From Thermatribacter sp964570785 (lineage in GTDB: Bacteria; Atribacterota; Atribacteria; Atribacterales; Thermatribacteraceae), in assembly GCA_964570785.1 (NCBI GenBank), contig CAZMZG010000002.1:1-64000 (forward strand): DNA of 64,000 bases, in the 5' to 3' direction. Numbering within the stretch: position 1 is the stretch's first letter; each line of letters starts with the position of its first letter. The notes under the pieces are model-generated. The model was not told where the DNA came from and did not search any database. It worked only from the letters and a program-made list of their open reading frames with translations. The translations under genes were made by a program, and so were the position numbers. Below are positions 7,402-15,298 of the stretch, one piece after another.

Positions 7402-9307
7402 GATCGCCGAACAGTTTGGTATCCCTACCAGTGAATTGATCAGCATTTTAAAAGACCTGGGTGCCGAAGTTAAAAACCATATGAGTTCCATCGATGACGA
7501 CCTGGTAGAACTTATAAGAGAGGAAGTAGATTATCGCCGAAAAAAAGCAGAAGAATTACAAAAAAAGAAAGAACGTACCATCACCATCGATGCACCGATA
7601 ACTCTGCGGGAAGCTGCCAAACTGTTTAACCAAAACCTTGAAGACATAATTATTCGCCTTGCAGACTGGAACATCATTTTTGACACACGAAATCCCTTGC
7701 CTCCCCTAGCCCTAGAAAGGCTGGCCCGGGAGCAGGGCTGGGAAATAGAGTGGAAAGAAGAAGTTAAAAAGGAAATTCTTGAAGCCATAAGTTCTAAACT
7801 TCAACCCCGTCCTCCAGTAGTGACTATACTGGGTCATGTGGACCATGGGAAAACTACACTTCTGGATGCCATTCGGAAAAGTAGAGTAGCAGAATCCGAG
7901 CTTGGAGGCATAACCCAAAAGATTGGAGCTTACCAGATAGAAATTAATGGTCAAAAAATTACTTTCATAGACACGCCGGGACACGAAGCTTTTACCTCCA
8001 TGCGAGCTAGGGGAGCTCAAGTTACCGACATCGCCATCTTGGTAGTTGCTGCAGACGATGGAGTAATGCCTCAAACCGAAGAAGCAATACAACATGCTCG
8101 CGTCGCTGATGTTCCAATCATTGTAGCTATTAACAAAATTGATAAACCAGGAGCAAATCCTGACCGAGTTAAACAGCAGCTTGCTGAAAAAGGGCTGGTA
8201 CCCGAGGAGTGGGGAGGAGAAACCATATGTGTCAACATTTCCGCCTTACAAAAAAAGGGCATTTCTGAGCTTCTGGAAATGATTCTGTTGCAAGCAGAGC
8301 TTCTGGAACTGAGAGCAAGAAAAGAGGAATATGCCATAGGAACTACCATTGAATCCAGAATAGACCGTGGTAAGGGCCCAGTAGCAACGGTCATAGTGCA
8401 GGAAGGTACCCTGAGAGTTGGAGATCACTTTGTCGCCGGTACCACATGGGGTAAAGTCCGCTCCCTTTTCAATGACCTTGGAAAACCCATAAAAGAGGCA
8501 GGGCCTTCAGCTCCCGTTGAAGTTGTCGGTTTTGCAGAACTCCCTCCCGCGGGAACCAGACTTCTGGTCACCGAAAATGAAAAAATAGCCAAAATTATTG
8601 CTGAGCGGAGAGCAGAGAGAGAAAAAGAGAGAAATCTCAAAACCCCCGAGAGAGAATTAATCTCGCTGGAAGAGTTATTTGCCAGAGAAGAAGGTAAAAC
8701 CAAAGAAGTAAATCTACTGCTCAAAGCTGATTTTCAGGGTTCCTTAGAAGCGGTGGAAAAGGCGGTTTCACAGCTTGGCTCCGACGAAGTCAAGTTAAAT
8801 GTAATTTACAAAGGAGTGGGAAACATAACTGAAGCCGATGTAATGCTTGCTTCCGCTTCTTCAGGGGTAATCATTGGTTTCAATGTGAAACTTCCCAGCG
8901 AAGTAGCAAAAACAGCAAAAAGAGAAAAGGTAGACGTGAGGACTTACCGGATAATTTATGACCTGATAGAAGACCTCCAGCGAGCTATTCAGGGAATGAA
9001 AGAGCCCAAGAAGGTGGAAGAGGTAATAGGCAGGGCTGAGGTAAGAGCTATCTTCAAAATTCCTAGGATAGGAACAGTTGCGGGCTGCTATATAATAGAT
9101 GGTAAGCTGGAAAGAAATGCCCTGGTCAGGGTAATCAGGAATGAAGAAGTCATTCAGGAAGGCCTGAAGATAAGTTCGCTCAAGCGATTTAAGGAAGATG
9201 TAAAAGAGGTAACCCAGGGATATGAGTGTGGAGTGGGTCTAAATCAATTCGAGGACTTTAAAGAAGGAGACATGCTGGAGGCTTATCTCATTCGTGAGGA
9301 AAGATGA
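7379..9307 (+). CDS. infB: Translation initiation factor IF-2
   Basis: IF-2 is the GTPase that brings initiator tRNA to the ribosome. The 642-aa protein is a short form: an N-terminal IF2_N domain (VRIYKIAEQFGIPTSELIS), a second N-domain-like segment (about 70-125), then the G domain with GHVDHGKTT at 152-160, DTPGHEAF, and NKID, followed by domains II-IV. The long variable N-terminal region of enterobacterial IF-2 is missing, as in thermophiles and Firmicutes. ATG 7379 has a strong AAAGGAGG upstream. It ends in an ATGA overlap with the DUF503 gene. Confidence 0.97.
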   Translation: MPKVRIYKIAEQFGIPTSELISILKDLGAEVKNHMSSIDDDLVELIREEVDYRRKKAEELQKKKERTITIDAPITLREAAKLFNQNLEDIIIRLADWNIIFDTRNPLPPLALERLAREQGWEIEWKEEVKKEILEAISSKLQPRPPVVTILGHVDHGKTTLLDAIRKSRVAESELGGITQKIGAYQIEINGQKITFIDTPGHEAFTSMRARGAQVTDIAILVVAADDGVMPQTEEAIQHARVADVPIIVAINKIDKPGANPDRVKQQLAEKGLVPEEWGGETICVNISALQKKGISELLEMILLQAELLELRARKEEYAIGTTIESRIDRGKGPVATVIVQEGTLRVGDHFVAGTTWGKVRSLFNDLGKPIKEAGPSAPVEVVGFAELPPAGTRLLVTENEKIAKIIAERRAEREKERNLKTPERELISLEELFAREEGKTKEVNLLLKADFQGSLEAVEKAVSQLGSDEVKLNVIYKGVGNITEADVMLASASSGVIIGFNVKLPSEVAKTAKREKVDVRTYRIIYDLIEDLQRAIQGMKEPKKVEEVIGRAEVRAIFKIPRIGTVAGCYIIDGKLERNALVRVIRNEEVIQEGLKISSLKRFKEDVKEVTQGYECGVGLNQFEDFKEGDMLEAYLIREER

Positions 9308-9585
9308 GAGTGGGTGTTTGTCAGGTTAACATCTTCATCAACGAAAGCTTTTCTCTCAAAGACAAAAGAAGGGTGATGAACTCCGTAAAACAGCGCTTGC
9401 GCAATAAATTTAACGTCTCTGTAATCGAAGAAAGCAATGGGGCAAACCATAAAAAGGGAATCCTGGGTATATCCTGTGTTGGAATAGACGAAGCTGGCGT
9501 AAAAAACCTTCTTGAGCGCGTTGTTCTGTTTCTGGAAGATGACGGACGTTTTGAAATCACTGAACTCAACACGGAAATATACTGA
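9304..9585 (+). CDS. DUF503 family protein (YlxP-like)
   Basis: The 93-aa protein belongs to the DUF503/YlxP family, found almost always between infB and rbfA. Seen: an N-terminal GVCQVNIFINESFSLKDKRR strand-helix start, NKFNVSVIE, and a closing helix-strand. The fold is a small alpha/beta ferredoxin-like domain. The function is not established; a ribosome-assembly role is suggested only by context. It starts in a 4-base overlap with infB and is followed by a 59-base gap to the likely rbfA start. Confidence 0.88.
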   Translation: MRVGVCQVNIFINESFSLKDKRRVMNSVKQRLRNKFNVSVIEESNGANHKKGILGISCVGIDEAGVKNLLERVVLFLEDDGRFEITELNTEIY

Positions 9586-9644
9586 TCGGAGCTAAAAACG
9601 ATTATTTGCTTGCGGAAACCAAAAGAAATGTTGTGGTGAGCTTA

Positions 9645-10034
9645 ATGAAAGAACAAAGACCCAAACGGGTGGCTGAGTTAATAAAGCGAGAAGTATCCAA
9701 AATATTGCTTTCCCAAACCAGCGATCCACGTCTCAAACACTTCACTATAGCAAGAGTGGAAGTTACTCCAGACCTGAAGCTTGCCAGGATATTCATCAGT
9801 TTTATCAGTTCTTCTTTTTCGGAAACAGGTTCTGAAGAACACTTTAAGGCTCTGCAAAAAGCATTGGGTTACATAAAAAAAGAGCTTTCCAAGAGATTGG
9901 TCATAAAATCCTTACCTGAGATACAATTTGTGCCAGACTCCACCTTAGAAAAAGCCTTTCAGGTAGTAGAACTATTAAAACGTATCGAAAGGGAAGAGCA
10001 TAAGGATGCAAAAGGAACTTCAGAAAATAGCTGA
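9645..10034 (+). CDS. rbfA: 30S ribosome-binding factor RbfA
   Basis: RbfA is a KH-fold factor needed for late 30S maturation and 16S rRNA 5'-end processing. Diagnostic sequence: RPKRVAELIKREVSKILL at the N-terminus, DPRLKHFTIARVEVTPDLK, and ELSKRLVIKSLPEIQFVPD. The open frame extends back to TTG 9606, but family alignments start just before the RPKRVAELI segment, so I chose ATG 9645 (129 aa), preceded by GGTGAG at 9635-9640. It overlaps nrnA by 29 bases. Confidence 0.93.
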   Translation: MKEQRPKRVAELIKREVSKILLSQTSDPRLKHFTIARVEVTPDLKLARIFISFISSSFSETGSEEHFKALQKALGYIKKELSKRLVIKSLPEIQFVPDSTLEKAFQVVELLKRIEREEHKDAKGTSENS

Positions 10035-11001
10035 TATTTTTCGAGAGAGAAATTATTTTACAATCACTTCTCACCAAAACATAGACGGCGATGGTATAGG
10101 GTCAGCTCTGACCGTTTATTTTCTTTTAAAAGATCTTAACAAGAAAGCTAAAATTATCTATGACGCCCCTATCCCCTATTTTTATGAATTCTTACCAGGT
10201 GTAAACTCCATCGAGAAATTTACAAACACTGGTTTCAAAAAAGAAGTTCTAGTAGTCGTTGATTGTTCTAATCTTAAAAGGACCGGCAAAATAGCAGCAA
10301 CAACCAGTGAGTATCAGACCATCATCAACATCGATCATCACCCGGATAACCAGTATTTTGGGAATGTAAACCTGGTTGATCCTGACTCCCCTTCCTGTAG
10401 CCTGCTTTTATATCAGGTGATCAAAAAAAACAACTTTATGCTTACTAAAGAAATAGCCACCAGCATTTTAACCGGGATCATCACTGACACTGGCAACTTT
10501 CAGTTTGTAGAAATGAATACCTATCTACTTGGGGTATTGAGCGAGCTGACTCAGAAAGGAGCTTCTTTATCGCAAATAATTAAATATGCTTTCCGATATC
10601 GTAAATTAGAAGCTTTAAAACTTTTGGGTAGGGCACTGAACAGCATGGAATACGATGTAGAGCGTGGAATAGCCTCTATTTATGTTACCCAAAAAGATTT
10701 TAAAGCCACTAATGCACAGGAAGACGACACAGAAGGAATAGTCGATTACGGTCTTTTCATACCTGGCTCCCGGATATCGGTGCTTTTCAAGGAAACCCAA
10801 CCTCGCTACTTTAAAGTAAGTCTTCGCTCTCAAAACAATTTAAACCTCCTACCAATAGTTCACCACTTTGGAGGAGGGGGCCACGAAAAAGCAGCTGGAT
10901 TTAAGATAACGGGTAATTTTGAAGAAGTCAGAAGCCGGGTCCTGCAGTTTATCCGAAATTACATCGATCAGGAGCTATTAACCAAAAAGAGTGTCCTATG
11001 A
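10006..11001 (+). CDS. nrnA: DHH-family nanoRNase/pAp phosphatase NrnA
   Basis: NrnA degrades 2-5 nt RNAs and dephosphorylates 3'-phosphoadenosine 5'-phosphate, replacing Orn in many Gram-positives. The 331-aa protein has a DHH domain with DGDGIGS at 27-33, the metal-binding DHH at 110-112 (IDHHPDN), and TGIITDTGNFQ, followed by a DHHA1 domain with GGGGHEKAAG beginning at 289. Placement between rbfA and truB is the usual one in Firmicutes and Thermotogae. ATG 10006 lies inside the rbfA end; its stop overlaps truB in an ATGA. Confidence 0.93.
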   Translation: MQKELQKIADIFRERNYFTITSHQNIDGDGIGSALTVYFLLKDLNKKAKIIYDAPIPYFYEFLPGVNSIEKFTNTGFKKEVLVVVDCSNLKRTGKIAATTSEYQTIINIDHHPDNQYFGNVNLVDPDSPSCSLLLYQVIKKNNFMLTKEIATSILTGIITDTGNFQFVEMNTYLLGVLSELTQKGASLSQIIKYAFRYRKLEALKLLGRALNSMEYDVERGIASIYVTQKDFKATNAQEDDTEGIVDYGLFIPGSRISVLFKETQPRYFKVSLRSQNNLNLLPIVHHFGGGGHEKAAGFKITGNFEEVRSRVLQFIRNYIDQELLTKKSVL

Positions 11002-11888
11002 AACAACTGGAGAACGGTGGCCTGCTGAACCTCTACAAACCTGTTGGATTTACCTCTATGTTCGTTTTAAAAAAAGCAAGAAAAATCCTTAAGCAAAAAG
11101 CAGGGCATACAGGAACATTGGATCCCTTTGCAAGGGGAGTAATGCTGGTATGCTGGGGCAAAGCCACCAGGTTAACTTCCTTTTTCCAAGCGTTGCCCAA
11201 GACCTATCTTGCCAAGGTGCGCTTTGGAATCGCTACCGACACTTACGATGTCAAGGGGGAAATCAAAAGCTTTGATTTCCGACCTCTCAGCTTACAGGAG
11301 ATAGAAGCGGTTCTGCCCCGTTTCAAAGGTAAAGTAATTCAGCAAATACCACCCTTTTCAGCAAGAAAGCTGCAGGGCGAACCTCTTTACAAAAAAGCAC
11401 GACGGGGAGAAAAAGTTCCCGACCTGACCAAAGAAATATCGATATATCAGCTAAAGCTTATCGGCTTTAAAGAAGGCGCTTTCGCAAAGGCAAAGATCTT
11501 TGTGGAATGCTCGAGCGGAACTTATATAAGAACCCTGGCCAACGATCTTGGCCGGATAACGGGAAGGGGAGCCTATCTGTTTTCCTTGCTCAGGGAAAAA
11601 GTGGGTAATTTTTCCGTAAAAGATAGTATAGACATTTTATCGCAAAACTTAACCGCAGATTACCTCATAAAGCACAGCATCCCGCCAGATGAAGCTCTTT
11701 ACTGGATCCCCAGGCTCTACTTAGATGAAAAAGAAGCACTAAGATTTATCAATGGCAACCCTGTAGCATCGACAATCTCGCCACCAGGAACATACAAAGT
11801 ATATTGCAACAACCACTTTTTGGGTCTGGGGGAAATAATCGAAGGTAATTTAAGGCCTGAAATTGTCCTCAAAGGAAGACTATCATGA
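10998..11888 (+). CDS. truB: tRNA pseudouridine(55) synthase TruB
   Basis: TruB makes pseudouridine 55 in the T-loop of most tRNAs. The 296-aa protein shows GLLNLYKPVGFTS, the catalytic motif GHTGTLDPFARG with nucleophile Asp42, QIPPFSARKLQGEPLYKKAR, and the CSSGTYIRTLANDLG block. A C-terminal extension of about 60 residues fits a PUA-like domain. It is coupled by 4-base overlaps to nrnA upstream and ribF downstream. Confidence 0.95.
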   Translation: MKQLENGGLLNLYKPVGFTSMFVLKKARKILKQKAGHTGTLDPFARGVMLVCWGKATRLTSFFQALPKTYLAKVRFGIATDTYDVKGEIKSFDFRPLSLQEIEAVLPRFKGKVIQQIPPFSARKLQGEPLYKKARRGEKVPDLTKEISIYQLKLIGFKEGAFAKAKIFVECSSGTYIRTLANDLGRITGRGAYLFSLLREKVGNFSVKDSIDILSQNLTADYLIKHSIPPDEALYWIPRLYLDEKEALRFINGNPVASTISPPGTYKVYCNNHFLGLGEIIEGNLRPEIVLKGRLS

Positions 11889-12880
11889 AGTTCCTCAAAA
11901 ACCATCTGTTGCCTACCAAGGGGAAAATAATTGCACTGGGTTTTTTTGACGGTGTCCATTCCGGGCACCGCGCAGTTTTAAGTGCTGCAAATCAGGAAGC
12001 AAGAAAAAGAAATAAATCCTTAGAAGTTATAACTTTTTATCCCCATCCCCGCAACTTTATTACCCATAGCAAAATGGTGAAATATCTGACTCCCTACTCG
12101 CAAAAACTTCTTCTCTTTGGATCCTTTTTCCCCGAAAGCACTCTCCGTTTTTGGAGATTCAATGACCACCTGCGGCTTCTTTCTCCTGAAGAATTCATCG
12201 ACATGCTGGACAAAATTTACCGTCCCTCTGCGGTTTTCGTAGGCGCAAATTATCACTTTGGTTTCAAGGCTTTGGGAAACACCTCATTCCTTAAAAAAGG
12301 ATTGAACAAAAGAGGCATTGATGTAGAAGTGGTACCTTCTGTAAAGCTCGATAATACCATTATTTCGAGCTCACTTATAAGATCCTTCCTTGACGAAGGA
12401 CTTGTAGAAAAAGCAAATTCGGCACTTGGTTATCCTTTTTTCATCACTGGTAAAACCCGCCCCGGAGAAAAAATAGGACAAAAGCTGGGATTCCCTACTG
12501 GTAATATCTATCCAGCTTCCCAGAAAAAATTACCCAGACCTGGAGTTTATGTGGGAGTCGCGGAAAGCTGGGATCAGAAGATCAAACAACCAGCTCTGAT
12601 TTACTGCGGCACTAAACCTTCTTTGCCAAATAGCAAAAAACGCCAAATCATTGAATTTTTCATACCTGACTTTCCTTATCAAGAACTTTATAACCAGCGC
12701 TTTTCAATATATCTGTGGAAGTTCCTGCGTCCGGAAATCACCTTTTCCGGTCTATCTGAACTAAAACAGCAAATTTTGAGAGACGCAGAGCGCCTTAAAC
12801 AATATTTACATCAGTATCCCACTGTGGTAAACTACAATCTGAACGTTACGAATTGGAGGTGCAACTCAAGTTGGTGTTAG
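11885..12880 (+). CDS. ribF: Bifunctional riboflavin kinase/FAD synthetase RibF
   Basis: RibF converts riboflavin to FMN and FMN to FAD. The N-terminal adenylyltransferase domain has LGFFDGVHSGHRA at 18-30 (HxGH nucleotidyl-transfer motif), the VGANYHFG block and ISSSLIR. The C-terminal kinase domain begins at ITGKTRPGEKIGQKLGFPTG and includes the PGVYVGVAE strand. The 331-aa length is normal. The frame runs 10 bases into rpsO; the final residues encoded over the rpsO Shine-Dalgarno are probably not functionally important. Confidence 0.93.
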   Translation: MKFLKNHLLPTKGKIIALGFFDGVHSGHRAVLSAANQEARKRNKSLEVITFYPHPRNFITHSKMVKYLTPYSQKLLLFGSFFPESTLRFWRFNDHLRLLSPEEFIDMLDKIYRPSAVFVGANYHFGFKALGNTSFLKKGLNKRGIDVEVVPSVKLDNTIISSSLIRSFLDEGLVEKANSALGYPFFITGKTRPGEKIGQKLGFPTGNIYPASQKKLPRPGVYVGVAESWDQKIKQPALIYCGTKPSLPNSKKRQIIEFFIPDFPYQELYNQRFSIYLWKFLRPEITFSGLSELKQQILRDAERLKQYLHQYPTVVNYNLNVTNWRCNSSWC

Positions 12881-13140
12881 CTAAAGAAAAAAAGCGAGAA
12901 ATAATAGAACAGTTTAAAACTCACGATCAGGACACCGGTTCTCCAGAAGTCCAGATAGCAATTCTTACTACTAGAATTAGGGAACTCACTGAACACTTGA
13001 AAAAACATCCCAAAGACTTTCACTCCCGGAGAGGTCTTTTTGTGATGGTTGGGCAGAGAAGAAGGCTGCTTAACTACCTTAAAAAATATCATGTAGACCG
13101 TTATTACGCTATACTTCAAAAACTTGGCCTGAGAAAGTAA
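12871..13140 (+). CDS. rpsO: 30S ribosomal protein S15
   Basis: S15 binds 16S rRNA at the central-domain three-way junction early in assembly. Diagnostic sequence: KEKKREIIEQFKTHDQDTGS, PEVQIAILTTRIRELTEHLK, HSRRGLFVMVGQRRRLLNYL. TTG 12871 gives exactly 89 aa, the universal S15 length, and GGAGGT at 12855-12860 is 10 bases upstream. The longer in-frame TTG 12853 overlaps that Shine-Dalgarno and is rejected. It is followed 14 bases later by pnp, the classical rpsO-pnp pairing. Confidence 0.96.
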   Translation: MVLAKEKKREIIEQFKTHDQDTGSPEVQIAILTTRIRELTEHLKKHPKDFHSRRGLFVMVGQRRRLLNYLKKYHVDRYYAILQKLGLRK

Positions 13141-13154
13141 AGGAGGTTGCAGTC

Positions 13155-15284
13155 ATTATACACATTTTTGAAATTCCATTTGGTAGAGACCAAATTATAA
13201 TTGTAGAAAGTGGTAAATTAGCCAAGCAAGCGGGAGGGGCAGTAACTGTAAGATACGGTGATACCGTGGTTCTGGTTACTGCTACGGCCTCTGATCAACC
13301 ACGCGAGGCAGTTGATTTCACCCCTCTGGTGGTTGATTTTGAAGAGAGATTTTATGCTGCCGGCAAAATACCCGGTGGTTTTATTAAAAGAGAAGGCAGA
13401 CCTCGCAACACAGCCATCCTGAGTGCTCGACTTATAGATCGATCGATCAGACCTCTTTTCCCACCACTTTTTTATAACGATATTCAAGTGGTTACTACCG
13501 TCCTGTCGGTAGATGAGCTTCATCCGCCCGAGGTAATTTCCATCATAGGTGCTTCCATGGCCCTGGGTATATCCGGCATTCCTTTTGCAGGGCCTCTTGG
13601 AGCTTGCCGGCTGGGCATCATTGGAGATGAAATCATTTTAAATCCCACCCTGGAAGAGCTAAACGAAAGTCGCTTAGACTTGGTGTTAGCAGCATCGAAC
13701 CAAGGAATTACCATGATTGAAGCTGGTGGTAAAGAGGTGTCAGAAGAGGAAGTAGTCAAATCCCTGCACGCGGGTCACCAGCTAATTCAACAAATTATTA
13801 AAGAGCAGCAGGAGATAATCAAACGAATCGGCAAACCCAAGCAGGAAGTCAAGGAACCTGAGCATCTTGGAAACCTGGAAAGCTGGCTAAGAGATAAATT
13901 TTTGTCCCAAATCCAAACAACTATAAGCATACCTGAGAAAAGCACGCGAGAAAAAGAAATGAAAGCATTGCTTCAAAAAGCCCTTCAGGAGTGTGAAGCA
14001 GAATTTGCCACTTTAGAGGGTTTCACTTACACTTGGGAAAAGATTGTAAAGGAAGAAATTAATCAGCTGGTTCTGAAGACTGGAAGACGTCAGGATGGTA
14101 GAACCCCTAAAGAGATCCGTCCCATTAGTTGCGAAGTGGGTGTGCTACCACGTACCCATGGTTCTGCCTTGTTTACGAGGGGACAAACCCAGGCCCTGGC
14201 TATAACCACTCTGGGAGCCACCAGCGAAGAACAGAAAGTAGACGGCCTGCAGGAGGAAGAAGCTAAAAGATTTATGTTACACTACAATTTCCCTCCCTAC
14301 AGCACTGGAGAAGTACGCCCTTTAAGAGGTCCGGGGCGCCGGGAGATTGGTCACGGTGCCCTTGCAGAACGGGCATTGGAATGTTTTATTCCTCCTGAAG
14401 AAGAATTTCCCTATACCATCAGAGTAGTTTCCGAAGTGCTGGAATCGAACGGTTCTTCCTCCATGGCCACTGTGTGTGGAGGTAGTCTCTCCCTAATGGA
14501 CGCTGGAGTACCTATACGTACATCTTGCGCGGGGATATCTATTGGGCTTATGTTCGGGGAAAATAACGATTATGTCCTCTTGCGTGATATCTTGGGTTCT
14601 GAAGACCACTATGGAGAAATGGACTTCAAAGTAGCCGGGAGCAAGCAGGGAGTAACTGCCATTCAGCTGGATGTAAAAAATCACGGCCTATCTGTAGAGA
14701 TCCTTGCCGAAGCGATACAGGAGGCTCGAGAAAGCCGTTTCTACATATTGGACATCATGGATTCGGTCTTGTCAAAACCGCGTAGTTCTGTATCCAAATA
14801 TGCACCAAGAATTGCCACCATAACCATAAGCACCGATAAAATAGGAGCACTTATTGGTCCAGGTGGAAAAGTGATCAAAAAAATAATTGAGGAAACAGGT
14901 GCCACCATTGATATCAAAGAAGATGGAAGGGTAGTCATCTTTTCAAAGACAGAAGAAGGTAAAGAAAGAGCTATTGAGATGATAAAAGCAGTCACCCAGG
15001 ATGTCGAAGTTGGCAAAATATACTTGGGCAAGGTTACCAAAACCACAGATTTCGGTGCTTTTGTAGAGCTTTTCCCAGGCAGAGAAGGTCTTTGCCACAT
15101 TTCGCAGCTTTCCCAAGAAAGGATACGCAAAGTTGAAGATTTTGTAAAAGTGGGTGATGATCTCCTGGTCAAAGTCATAGGCATAGATTCCTTAGGGAGA
15201 ATAAACCTTAGTCACAAAGAAGCACTGGCCAACAGTACTCCACGCCAGGAAAAAGAACGCAGCAAGAGTTTTAGGAAAAAATAG
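13155..15284 (+). CDS. pnp: Polyribonucleotide nucleotidyltransferase (PNPase), apparent AUU start
   Basis: PNPase is the phosphorolytic 3'-5' exoribonuclease. Domains: RNase PH-like 1 (about 1-225), helical linker, RNase PH-like 2 (about 300-540, with LPRTHGSALFTRGQTQ), KH (GALIGPGGKVIKKI) and S1 (GKVTKTTDFGAFVEL). The first ATG/GTG/TTG in frame, GTG 13266, would remove conserved N-terminal sequence. Upstream in frame the DNA encodes IHIFEIPFGRDQIIIVESGK and AKQAGGAVTVRYGDT, the normal PNPase start, reaching ATT 13155, which lies 8 bases after GGAGG (13142-13146). No ATG, GTG or TTG occurs between the rpsO stop and 13266 in this frame. The length would be 709 aa, typical of PNPase. Confidence 0.93.
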   Translation: MIHIFEIPFGRDQIIIVESGKLAKQAGGAVTVRYGDTVVLVTATASDQPREAVDFTPLVVDFEERFYAAGKIPGGFIKREGRPRNTAILSARLIDRSIRPLFPPLFYNDIQVVTTVLSVDELHPPEVISIIGASMALGISGIPFAGPLGACRLGIIGDEIILNPTLEELNESRLDLVLAASNQGITMIEAGGKEVSEEEVVKSLHAGHQLIQQIIKEQQEIIKRIGKPKQEVKEPEHLGNLESWLRDKFLSQIQTTISIPEKSTREKEMKALLQKALQECEAEFATLEGFTYTWEKIVKEEINQLVLKTGRRQDGRTPKEIRPISCEVGVLPRTHGSALFTRGQTQALAITTLGATSEEQKVDGLQEEEAKRFMLHYNFPPYSTGEVRPLRGPGRREIGHGALAERALECFIPPEEEFPYTIRVVSEVLESNGSSSMATVCGGSLSLMDAGVPIRTSCAGISIGLMFGENNDYVLLRDILGSEDHYGEMDFKVAGSKQGVTAIQLDVKNHGLSVEILAEAIQEARESRFYILDIMDSVLSKPRSSVSKYAPRIATITISTDKIGALIGPGGKVIKKIIEETGATIDIKEDGRVVIFSKTEEGKERAIEMIKAVTQDVEVGKIYLGKVTKTTDFGAFVELFPGREGLCHISQLSQERIRKVEDFVKVGDDLLVKVIGIDSLGRINLSHKEALANSTPRQEKERSKSFRKK

Positions 15285-15298
15285 TTTCTTTTTGCTTT

